A stretch of 64,000 nucleotides of DNA from Candidatus Rokuibacteriota bacterium (lineage in GTDB: Bacteria; Methylomirabilota; Methylomirabilia; Rokubacteriales; CSP1-6). Below, one piece after another: positions 16,612 through 23,127 of the stretch. The DNA is taken from the NCBI GenBank assembly GCA_003220615.1, contig QHTB01000127.1:1-64000 (forward strand). The letters are read 5' to 3'. Under the pieces are notes generated by a model. The model saw only the letters and a list, made by a program, of their open reading frames with translations, was not told the origin of the DNA and searched no databases. Position 1 is the first letter of the stretch. Each line of letters starts with the position of its first letter. The translations under genes and the position numbers were made by a program.

Positions 16612-17549
16612 TCGAGCTGTTTCAGAGCCCGAACTACGACTTCATCGGCAAGCGGAAGTGGGCCTACATCGTTTCGATCACCATCACCCTCATCGGCATC
16701 GCGTCGATCGTCGCGCACGGCGGGCTGCGGTACGACATCGACTTCACGGGTGGGACGCTTGCCCAGGTGAGGTTCGAGCGCGCGCCGTCGGTGGCCCAGA
16801 TCCGGACGGCGCTGGGCAAGGTCGGCCTGGGTGACGCGGTCATCCAGCGCTTCGGGGATCCCAACGAATACCTGATTCGCGTCGGTCTGACCTCGACCAC
16901 GCCCGAAGAAGTGGGCCGACGTCTGCAGTCGGCGCTGGCCTCCGACCAGGCGCTCGGCAAGTTCGAGATCCGGCGCGTGGAATTCGTCGGCCCCCAGGTC
17001 GGTCGCGACCTGCAGCTCCAGGCCATCTACGCGGTTCTGGCTGGCCTGGTCGGGATCATGCTCTACATCGCCATGCGGTTCGATCTCAAGGGCGGGGTGG
17101 CGGCCGTCGTCGCGGTCTTCCACGACGTGCTCGTGTGCCTGGGCGCGATTTCCATCACGAATCGCGAGTTCTCCCTGCCCGTGCTGGCCGCGCTGCTGAC
17201 CATCATCGGCTACTCGGTGAACGACACGATCGTTGCCTATGACCGTCTTCGCGAGAATCGGGGGAAGCTCGGATCCCAGAAGGGCATGACCTTCGCCCAG
17301 CAGATGAACGTCGCCGTGAACCAGACGCTCTCCCGGACGATCCTGACGGCCCTGACCGTGTTCTTTTCGGCGGCCGTCCTGCTGTTCTTCGGAGGCAAAA
17401 CGCTCGAAGACTTCGCCTTCGTGCTGTTCGTCGGGGTCATCACCGGCACGTATTCGACGACCTACGTGGCAGCAGCCATCGTCGTCGACTGGACCCAGTA
17501 CGTCGATAACCGGGTCCGCCGCGCAAAAAAAGCAGTGGCAAAAGCCTGA
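16608..17549 (+). CDS. secF: Protein translocase subunit SecF
   Basis: 313 residues: N-terminal helix after NYDFIGKRKWAYIVSITIT, the periplasmic segment with GGLRYDIDFTGGTLAQVRFE, and five C-terminal helices. These contain FDLKGGVAAVVAVFHDVLV, TIIGYSVNDTIVAYDRLREN and NQTLSRTILTALTVFFSAA. Partner of SecD. The C terminus is basic (RRAKKAVAKA). The start is tied to the minicistron stop. Confidence 0.97.
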   Translation: MIELFQSPNYDFIGKRKWAYIVSITITLIGIASIVAHGGLRYDIDFTGGTLAQVRFERAPSVAQIRTALGKVGLGDAVIQRFGDPNEYLIRVGLTSTTPEEVGRRLQSALASDQALGKFEIRRVEFVGPQVGRDLQLQAIYAVLAGLVGIMLYIAMRFDLKGGVAAVVAVFHDVLVCLGAISITNREFSLPVLAALLTIIGYSVNDTIVAYDRLRENRGKLGSQKGMTFAQQMNVAVNQTLSRTILTALTVFFSAAVLLFFGGKTLEDFAFVLFVGVITGTYSTTYVAAAIVVDWTQYVDNRVRRAKKAVAKA

Positions 17550-17552
17550 TCG

Positions 17553-17582
17553 CCCCTGTAAAATCACGTGTTTAACCAGGGG
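17553..17582 (+). promoter_or_regulatory. Hairpin/inverted repeat with -10-like box upstream of rel
   Basis: CCCCTG (17553-17558) and CAGGGG (17577-17582) form an inverted repeat, extended by TAAA/TTTA with a two-base bulge. The CACGTG palindrome lies in the loop. TAAAAT (17559-17564) could act as a -10 box, with only a weak -35 (TGGCAA). This may be the rel promoter with an operator, or a leader hairpin. Confidence 0.3.
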
Positions 17583-17592
17583 TATCGAGGCC

Positions 17593-19740
17593 TTGACCGA
17601 GCTCCAGACGTTGATCGAGGAGATTCCCAAGTATCAGCCAGGCGCTGATCTTGATGTATTAACGCGCGCTTACCGCTTCTCGGAGGCGTCGCACCAGGGC
17701 CAGCAACGCGCCTCCGGCGAGCCGTACTTGAGCCACCCCCTCGCGGTCGCCCACCTCCTCGTCGACTTCAAGATGGACGTCACGACCGTCACCGCCGGCC
17801 TCCTCCACGACGTCCTCGAGGACACCGGCGCCACCAAGGACGAGCTGGAGCGCGAGTTCGGCCAGGAGATCGCCAACCTGGTGGACGGCGTCAGCAAGAT
17901 CGGCAAGCTGGCCTTCTCCTCGCGGGAGGAGCGGCAGGCCGAGAACTTCCGCAAGATGCTGGTGGCGATGGCGCGCGACCTGCGCGTCCTCATGATCAAG
18001 CTCGCCGACCGGCTCCACAACATGCGGACGCTGGATTACCTGCCCCCTGAGAAGGCTCGCAAGATCGGCCAGGAGACGCTCGACATCTACGCGCCGCTGG
18101 CCCACCGGCTCGGCATGGCCAAGGTCAAGGCCGAGCTGGAGGACCTGGCGCTCCGTACGCTGCACCCCGAGGCCTACGTCGACCTCCAGAAGCGGGTGGC
18201 CAAGCGACGGCTCGAGCGTGAGGCCGAGATCAACCAGGTCATCGCCATCCTCGAGCGCAAGCTCACCGAGGTCGGGATCGAGGCCCAGATCCGCGGCCGG
18301 CCCAAGCACTTCTTCTCGATCTGGAAGAAGATGCACGACCAGGGTCGGGAGTTCGACGAGATCTACGACCTGACGGCCGTGCGCGTCATCACCAGCTCCG
18401 TGCGCGACTGCTACGGCACCCTCGGCATCATCCACTCGCTGTGGAAGCCCGTCCCGGGCCGCTTCAAGGACTTCATCGCGATGCCGAAGGTCAACATGTA
18501 CCAGTCGCTCCACACGACGGTCATCGGCCCCAAGGGCGATCCGGTGGAGATCCAGATCCGCACGTGGGAGATGCACAAGATCGCCGAAGAGGGCATCGCC
18601 GCCCACTGGCTCTACAAGGAGAAGAAGGCGGGGAAGGACAAGCTCGACGAGTCGCTCGTCTGGCTGCGCCAGCTCATCGAGACGCAGCAGGACATGAAGG
18701 ACCCGCGGGAATTCATGGACACCGTGCGGGTCGACCTCTTCCCCGACGAGGTCTACGTGTTCACGCCCAAGGGCGACGTCAAGGCGCTGCCGGAAAGCGC
18801 GACGCCCATCGATTTCGCCTTCGCCGTCCACACCAAGGTCGGCGAGCACTGCGTGGGCGCCAAGGTCAACGGCAAGCTGGTGCCGCTGCGCACGCGCCTG
18901 CGCCAGGGTGACATCGTCGAGATCGTCACGTCGCCCAACGCTCATCCCACGCGCGACTGGTTGCAGATCGCCAAGTCGACGCGCGCCCGGGCGAAGATCA
19001 ATCAGTGGCTGAAGATCGAGGAGCGCGCCCGGTCCATCGAGCTGGGGCGGGAACTGTTCGAACGCGAGGCCAAGAAGTACCGGCTCAACGGCAACACCCT
19101 CCTGGGCGGCGACGACGCGCGCAAGGTCGCCGCCGACCTCGGCTTCCCCGGGATCGACGACCTGCTGGCCGCGATCGGCTACGGCAAGAGCTCGGTGCAC
19201 CAGATCCTCAACAAGCTGGCGCCGACTGCCATCCTGGAGCCGCCCGAGAAGGCGCGGCCCAGCACGAGCAAGGCCAAGACCGAGCAGGGCGTCCGCATCC
19301 GCGGCGTGGACGACCTGCTGGTTCGCTTCGCCCGATGTTGCAATCCGCTCCCCGGTGACCAGATCGTCGGCTTCATCACCCGCGGGCGCGGCCTCACCGT
19401 CCACACCCGCGACTGCCTGACGGTGGCCAAGAGCGTCCTCGATCGGGAGCGGCTGATCAACGTCGAATGGGACGTCGAGGAGGACGAGCCGTCGACCCGT
19501 CCGGTCCGCATCGCTGTGTACATCGGGCGTGACCGTCCCGGGCTGCTGTCGGAGATCACAGGCGCCATTTCCTCGCAGAACGGGAACATCACGAAGGCCG
19601 AAGTCACGGTCACCGACGACCGGCGCGGCATCAACAACTTCGTGGTGGAAGTGGCGGATCTAGAGCAGCTCCAGGGAATCATGACCGCGATCCGGGACGT
19701 TCCCGACGTGATCAACGTCGAACGCGTGCGCGGGCTCTAG
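17593..19740 (+). CDS. rel: Bifunctional (p)ppGpp synthetase/hydrolase (Rel/SpoT family)
   Basis: 715 residues. The HD hydrolase domain (about 25-180) has YLSHPLAVAHLLVDF and TAGLLHDVLEDTG. The synthetase domain (about 230-345) has GRPKHFFSIWKKMHDQG and the loop GRFKDFIAMPK; R-x-K-D here is the signature of bifunctional enzymes rather than RelA. Then come TGS (about 385-450, EVYVFTPKGDVKALPESATP), a conserved-cysteine region (RFARCCNPLPGDQIVGFITR) and ACT (about 636-715). The enzyme makes and degrades the starvation alarmone. Start is TTG with GAGG 4-5 bases upstream. It appears to be the only Rel-type gene here. Confidence 0.96.
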   Translation: MTELQTLIEEIPKYQPGADLDVLTRAYRFSEASHQGQQRASGEPYLSHPLAVAHLLVDFKMDVTTVTAGLLHDVLEDTGATKDELEREFGQEIANLVDGVSKIGKLAFSSREERQAENFRKMLVAMARDLRVLMIKLADRLHNMRTLDYLPPEKARKIGQETLDIYAPLAHRLGMAKVKAELEDLALRTLHPEAYVDLQKRVAKRRLEREAEINQVIAILERKLTEVGIEAQIRGRPKHFFSIWKKMHDQGREFDEIYDLTAVRVITSSVRDCYGTLGIIHSLWKPVPGRFKDFIAMPKVNMYQSLHTTVIGPKGDPVEIQIRTWEMHKIAEEGIAAHWLYKEKKAGKDKLDESLVWLRQLIETQQDMKDPREFMDTVRVDLFPDEVYVFTPKGDVKALPESATPIDFAFAVHTKVGEHCVGAKVNGKLVPLRTRLRQGDIVEIVTSPNAHPTRDWLQIAKSTRARAKINQWLKIEERARSIELGRELFEREAKKYRLNGNTLLGGDDARKVAADLGFPGIDDLLAAIGYGKSSVHQILNKLAPTAILEPPEKARPSTSKAKTEQGVRIRGVDDLLVRFARCCNPLPGDQIVGFITRGRGLTVHTRDCLTVAKSVLDRERLINVEWDVEEDEPSTRPVRIAVYIGRDRPGLLSEITGAISSQNGNITKAEVTVTDDRRGINNFVVEVADLEQLQGIMTAIRDVPDVINVERVRGL

Positions 19741-19771
19741 CGCCCGCGAGCTCGAGCATCCCCGCGACATC

Positions 19772-20146
19772 ATGACGCGCCGGCAGTTCGAAGCGCTGGT
19801 GGAGAAGGCGCTGAGGAAGCTGCCCAGGCAGTTCAAGGAGAGGCTCGCCAACATCGCCGTCGTCGTCGAGGACTGGGCCGACGACGAGACCCTGGCCGAG
19901 ATGGAGATCGAGCCGCCCGACACCCTCTACGGCCTCTACCGTGGTGTCGACATCACCCGGCGCGACTCGATGTACGGCAACGTCCTGCCCGACACCATCA
20001 CGATCTACCAGGGGCCGATCGAGGAGGACTGCGCCGACGAGGCGGACATGGCCGAGCTGGTGCGCGAGACCGTGATCCACGAGTTCGGCCATTACTTCGG
20101 CCTCGACGACGAGACCATGCACCGCATCGAGGAAGACGAGGCCTAG
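19772..20146 (+). CDS. Zincin-like metallopeptidase family protein (PF06262)
   Basis: 124 residues with MTRRQFEALVEKALRKLP at the start, PPDTLYGLYRGVDITRRDS in the middle and a metalloprotease motif near the end, HEFGHYFGLDD (residues 103-113), fitting HExxHxxGxxD. The family is widespread, its substrate unknown. It follows rel by 31 bases and may be co-transcribed with it. Confidence 0.85.
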   Translation: MTRRQFEALVEKALRKLPRQFKERLANIAVVVEDWADDETLAEMEIEPPDTLYGLYRGVDITRRDSMYGNVLPDTITIYQGPIEEDCADEADMAELVRETVIHEFGHYFGLDDETMHRIEEDEA

Positions 20147-20214
20147 AGGCCGGGGGCCTTGCCGGCGCCTGTAGGCTGGGGGTGAAGGCCTACTAACGAG
20201 GCGAGGTGTTGCCC

Positions 20215-20601
20215 ATGCCCCAGGGTTCGACGACCTTCCACGAGTCAGAAGAGCGCCTCAAACCGTCCACCCGCGACATGCATCGAGCAATCGTGAGCCT
20301 CATGGAAGAGCTGGAAGCGGTGGACTGGTACCAGCAACGGATGGACGCCACCGAGAACGACGAGCTTCGGGGCATCCTGCGCCACAACCGGGACGAGGAG
20401 CAGGAGCACGCCGCGATGGTGCTCGAGTGGATCCGCCGGCACGACGCTGGATGGGATCGGCAGTTGCGAGATTACCTCTTCCGCGAAGGCTCCATCGTGG
20501 CGCGTGAGGGCGCCGTGGAGCAGGGGAATGGTGACGGCGAGAAGGTTAACGGCACGAGCAGCACTGGCGCGAGCATTGGCTCACTGAGGGCACGGCGATG
20601 A
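20215..20601 (+). CDS. encFtn: Encapsulated ferritin-like protein (encapsulin cargo)
   Basis: 128 residues. The two-helix EncFtn core includes STRDMHRAIVSLMEELEAVD and NRDEEQEHAAMVLEWIRRHD. Ferroxidase residues fall at the positions known from Rhodospirillum rubrum EncFtn: Glu32, Tyr39, Glu62, His65. After a Gly/Glu/Ser-rich linker (about 98-118) the C-terminal tail ASIGSLRARR matches the encapsulin-targeting pattern ending GSLR. It oxidises Fe(II) so that iron can be stored inside the shell. ATG at 20215 was preferred over GTG 20206 because GCGAGG lies 8 bases upstream. The stop overlaps the shell gene's start. Confidence 0.95.
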   Translation: MPQGSTTFHESEERLKPSTRDMHRAIVSLMEELEAVDWYQQRMDATENDELRGILRHNRDEEQEHAAMVLEWIRRHDAGWDRQLRDYLFREGSIVAREGAVEQGNGDGEKVNGTSSTGASIGSLRARR

Positions 20602-21404
20602 TGGGCAACCTCCGGCGCGACGCAGCTCCTCTGACCGAACGGACCTGGAAGGCGATCGACGAGGCAGTGGCCCAGGCGGCCCGCCATGTCTTGGCCGGGC
20701 GACGCGTGGCCACGTTCGATGGCCCGCGGGGCTGGGATCACGCGGCGACGCGGCTGGGCACGATGAAGCCGTGCGCGACCCGCGAGGGAAAGGCCACCGT
20801 CTGCGTGGAAGAGATGGCGTTGCTGGCCGAGGTCCGTGCCGAGTTCGCGCTGTCGTGGACGACGCTCGAGCTGTTCGATCGCGGCGCGCCCGCGCTCGAC
20901 ACGGGCCCCGCGGAGAACGCCGCGCGGGAAGTCGCGCTGGCGGAGGATCGGATCGTGTTCTACGGAGAGCCGGTAGGTCATGGCCTCCTGATCTCCAAAG
21001 AGTCTCCCACGGTGACCACGCAGGACTGGGCGAAGCCTGGTCAAGCGGTCACCGATGTCCTGCACGCCGTGGAGCGGCTCGATTCGCACGGCATCGGCGG
21101 CCCCTACGAGCTCGTCCTGGCGCCGGCGCGGTACTACACGTTCCTCCAGGGCACCGAGGGCGAGGGCGGATACCCGACCTCTCGCCACCTCCGCGACGTG
21201 ATTGCGGGCGTTCATCGCTCCAACGTCATCCGCGATGCCGGCGCCGTCTTCTCGACGCGCGGGGATGACTTCGTCCTTACGGTTGGTGGCGACCTCTCCG
21301 TCGGCTATCGCGGTCACGACACCGCGGGTGTTCACCTGTTCTGCGTCGAGACCCTCGCTCCTCAGCTCGTAACACCCGAGGCAGTCTGCCTGCTTCGTCC
21401 ATAG
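20598..21404 (+). CDS. enc: Encapsulin nanocompartment shell protein (family 1)
   Basis: 268 residues, the normal size of an HK97-fold encapsulin. Segments: NLRRDAAPLTERTWKAIDEA, GRRVATFDGPRGWDHAATRL, FYGEPVGHGLLISKESPTVT, RLDSHGIGGPYELVLAPARY, VIRDAGAVFSTRGDDFVLTV and the C-terminal FCVETLAPQLVTPEAVCLL. Sixty or more copies would build a protein shell that loads the upstream ferritin-like cargo through its C-terminal tail. Two adjacent ATGs (20598, 20601) are possible; the first overlaps the cargo stop as ATGA, so the pair is translationally coupled. A strong hairpin follows the stop. Confidence 0.95.
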   Translation: MMGNLRRDAAPLTERTWKAIDEAVAQAARHVLAGRRVATFDGPRGWDHAATRLGTMKPCATREGKATVCVEEMALLAEVRAEFALSWTTLELFDRGAPALDTGPAENAAREVALAEDRIVFYGEPVGHGLLISKESPTVTTQDWAKPGQAVTDVLHAVERLDSHGIGGPYELVLAPARYYTFLQGTEGEGGYPTSRHLRDVIAGVHRSNVIRDAGAVFSTRGDDFVLTVGGDLSVGYRGHDTAGVHLFCVETLAPQLVTPEAVCLLRP

Positions 21405-21410
21405 ACGACG

Positions 21411-21436
21411 CTAGGGCGCCCTTCCGGGCGCCCTAG
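21411..21436 (+). terminator. Hairpin after the encapsulin operon
   Basis: A perfect 11-bp stem: CTAGGGCGCCC and its complement GGGCGCCCTAG, with a TTCC loop. It begins seven bases after the encapsulin stop. Only a weak T-containing tail (GCTTATTC) follows, so termination may be partial. Confidence 0.65.
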
Positions 21437-21492
21437 GCTTATTCAGCCTGCCTGCCGATTACACCTGTCAGGGCCCCGGAATAACTTTCATC

Positions 21493-21522
21493 TTGACAAG
21501 GGGTTTCAGTAGTTCGTAAGGT
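21493..21522 (+). promoter_or_regulatory. Promoter of the AbiEi-like gene
   Basis: Perfect -35 TTGACA (21493-21498), 18-base spacer and TAAGGT (21517-21522). It leaves about 30 bases of leader before the ATG at 21559 and is interleaved with the repeats described next. Confidence 0.5.
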
Positions 21523-21539
21523 TTCAGCGGATGCTGAAA
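21502..21539 (+). repeat. Direct repeat plus hairpin in the AbiEi-like gene leader
   Basis: GGTTTCAG occurs at 21502-21509 and 21520-21527, spaced 18 bases. The second copy is part of a perfect hairpin TTTCAGC / GCTGAAA (21522-21528 and 21533-21539) with loop GGAT. Repeats straddling the -10 region are what an autorepressing antitoxin would bind. Confidence 0.45.
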
Positions 21540-21558
21540 GAGGCGGGGCAAGCGAAAC

Positions 21559-22608
21559 ATGCTCAAATCCGTGGACATCAGGCGACAGGCCGCACAACGC
21601 CTCCGAGAGCTGTTTCCTCGGGCCAAGGCCTGGGAGGAAACCCAGGACGTCGCCATTGGAGGCCAGACCACGGATTTAATGGTGAAGTTCAGACTTGGCG
21701 AGCAGGAGTACCTGTTGATCGCTGAAGTCTGCTCGCTCGGACAGCCACGCCAGATTCGGGCCGCCGTGACGCGGTTGAGCGACATCCGGCGGGAGGTCCC
21801 TGCGGCATACCCCCTGGCCGCCGCGGTCTATATCGCGCCGCAAAGCGCACGGATTCTCAAGACCAACAACTTTGGGTACGTCGATCTGTCCGGCAACTGC
21901 TACGTCGCCCTTGAGAACGTCCTGATCGAGAAAGAAGGCAAGCGCAACGTCCGCCCGTCGACGCGACCGCTGCGCTCGCTGTTCGCGCCTCGGGCCACCC
22001 GCGTCGTGCGCGCGCTGCTGAGCGAGCCGGCGCGCTCGTGGCGGCTGGAGGAGTTGGCGCGCGCGGCGCTCGTGAGCTTGGGCCACGGCCACAACGTCAT
22101 CAAACGCCTCGAGGAGCTGGCGTGGGCGGAGCGGGACGACCACCAGCGGCTTCGGCTCACCAAGCCGGCGGATCTGCTCGAGGCGTGGGCGGAGTCGTAC
22201 ACCTACCGCGAGAACGAGATCCACTCGTACTTCGCTGCGGAGCGCATCAGCCGCAAGTTCATGGGCGAGGTGGCACGGGCGGCCGATGCGGCGGGCCGAC
22301 GCTACGCCTTCACGCTCAACGCGGGGGCGTCACTGGTCGCCAGTCACCTGCGCCTGCCGAACGTTCACTGTTATCTCGAGGGCGACCCTGACGAGGTCGC
22401 GAGTCAGCTCGGCGCGCGCGCGGCCACCGAAGCCGAGGGCACCCTTCACCTCTTGACGCCCTATGACTCCGGTGTCTTTTCAGGCGTGCTCGAGAAAGGC
22501 GGGCTCAAGGTCACCTCGCTGCCCCAGCTCTACGTCGATCTTCTGCATTACGAGCGCAAGGGGCCGGACCAGGCCGAGCATCTCCGCCGTGAGGCGATGG
22601 GGTTCTGA
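21559..22608 (+). CDS. AbiEi-like antitoxin/transcriptional regulator without a cognate toxin
   Basis: 349 residues. The N-terminal part (about 1-135) has a nuclease-like core, with EQEYLLIAEVCSLGQPRQIR and NFGYVDLSGNCYVALENVLI. It is followed by RPLRSLFAPRATRVVRALLS and a winged helix (about 150-210: RSWRLEELARAALVSLGHGH). A C-terminal domain (220-349) has NAGASLVASHLRLPNVHCYL. This layout matches proteins grouped as type IV toxin-antitoxin AbiEi-family (AbiEi_2). No AbiEii nucleotidyltransferase gene follows; instead two tiny lysine-rich frames do. It could be a solitary transcription factor rather than an antitoxin. Confidence 0.65.
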   Translation: MLKSVDIRRQAAQRLRELFPRAKAWEETQDVAIGGQTTDLMVKFRLGEQEYLLIAEVCSLGQPRQIRAAVTRLSDIRREVPAAYPLAAAVYIAPQSARILKTNNFGYVDLSGNCYVALENVLIEKEGKRNVRPSTRPLRSLFAPRATRVVRALLSEPARSWRLEELARAALVSLGHGHNVIKRLEELAWAERDDHQRLRLTKPADLLEAWAESYTYRENEIHSYFAAERISRKFMGEVARAADAAGRRYAFTLNAGASLVASHLRLPNVHCYLEGDPDEVASQLGARAATEAEGTLHLLTPYDSGVFSGVLEKGGLKVTSLPQLYVDLLHYERKGPDQAEHLRREAMGF

Positions 22609-22635
22609 GCAGCGGTTTGAAAAGGGGGTGAGCCG

Positions 22636-22674
22636 ATGAAGAAGAAGAAGGCGGCCAAGAAAAAGAAGAAGTAG
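22636..22674 (+). CDS. Lysine-rich 12-residue micropeptide, copy 1
   Basis: Complete frame MKKKKAAKKKKK. A strong purine-rich ribosome site (AAAGGGGGTG) ends 5-6 bases before the ATG. The gene starts 28 bases after the AbiEi-like stop. The peptide resembles the lysine/alanine tails of bacterial histone-H1-like proteins. No longer protein shares this frame. Its function is unknown; nucleic-acid or membrane binding are both possible for such a cation. Confidence 0.5.
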   Translation: MKKKKAAKKKKK

Positions 22675-22732
22675 GGGCTCGACCCCGATGAACGACCGTA
22701 CGACACGACGTGGAGAGGAGGTGAGAGCGCAC

Positions 22733-22771
22733 ATGGCGAAGAAGAAGGCGGCGAAGAAGAAGAAGAAGTAG
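22733..22771 (+). CDS. Lysine-rich 12-residue micropeptide, copy 2
   Basis: Complete frame MAKKKAAKKKKK, the same length as copy 1 and differing by one residue. Other differences are synonymous (GCC/GCG, AAA/AAG), which suggests selection on the peptide. The ribosome site is among the best in the window (GAGAGGAGGTGAG, then 7-8 bases, then ATG). A GC hairpin follows at 22821-22849. Confidence 0.52.
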   Translation: MAKKKAAKKKKK

Positions 22772-22820
22772 GCCGTCGTTTCTGGGGTGGGGGGTGGCGG
22801 CCTCCCACCTTGCAACTGGT

Positions 22821-22849
22821 CGGGAGGGGGCACAACCTGCCCCCTCCCG
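22821..22849. terminator. Bidirectional hairpin terminator between converging genes
   Basis: A 12-bp perfect stem: CGGGAGGGGGCA and TGCCCCCTCCCG, with loop CAACC. It is followed on the plus strand by a T/G-rich tail. It separates the plus-strand micropeptide genes from minus-strand rpmB. The same stem sequence recurs at 28721-28748. Confidence 0.65.
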
Positions 22850-22861
22850 TTGTGCTTGTGC

Positions 22862-23053
22862 TTAAATGACCTTCGTGACCTTGCCGGCCTTCAGGCAGCG
22901 CGTACACACCCGAACACGCTGAGCCTTGCCGCCGATCCGGGCGCGCATGGACACGAGGTTCGGGAGCCAGCGCCGCCGCGTGAGCTTGTGCGCGTGACTG
23001 ATCGTGTTCCCGACGGAGGGCCCTTTCCCGCAGATCTCGCACCGCTGAGCCAT
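22862..23053 (-). CDS. rpmB: 50S ribosomal protein L28
   Basis: 63 residues starting [20 protein letters not shown], then [20 protein letters not shown] and ending [18 protein letters not shown]. Both CxxC pairs (ICGKGP preceded by RC, and CTRC) are present, so this is the zinc-binding form. A strong AAGGAG site lies 7 bases upstream. Divergent from recG with a 65-base gap. Confidence 0.96.
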   Translation of the reverse strand: MAQRCEICGKGPSVGNTISHAHKLTRRRWLPNLVSMRARIGGKAQRVRVCTRCLKAGKVTKVI

Positions 23054-23098
23054 TCACGACTCCTTCGACGACGAAATGCTCTCGGAAGGCGAGCACTT

Positions 23099-23127
23099 CT
23101 TATAGCACGACCCCCGCGATGAAACAA
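23099..23127 (-). promoter_or_regulatory. Promoter of rpmB
   Basis: On the minus strand: TTGTTT (23127-23122), 17-base spacer, TATAAG (23104-23099). The -35 box overlaps the first codons of recG. Confidence 0.5.

Noticed and set aside
22609-22850. The AAG-rich micropeptide region considered as a CRISPR-like or tandem DNA repeat.
   Set aside because: Only two units, each with its own ribosome site and complete start and stop. The flanks are not repeated.
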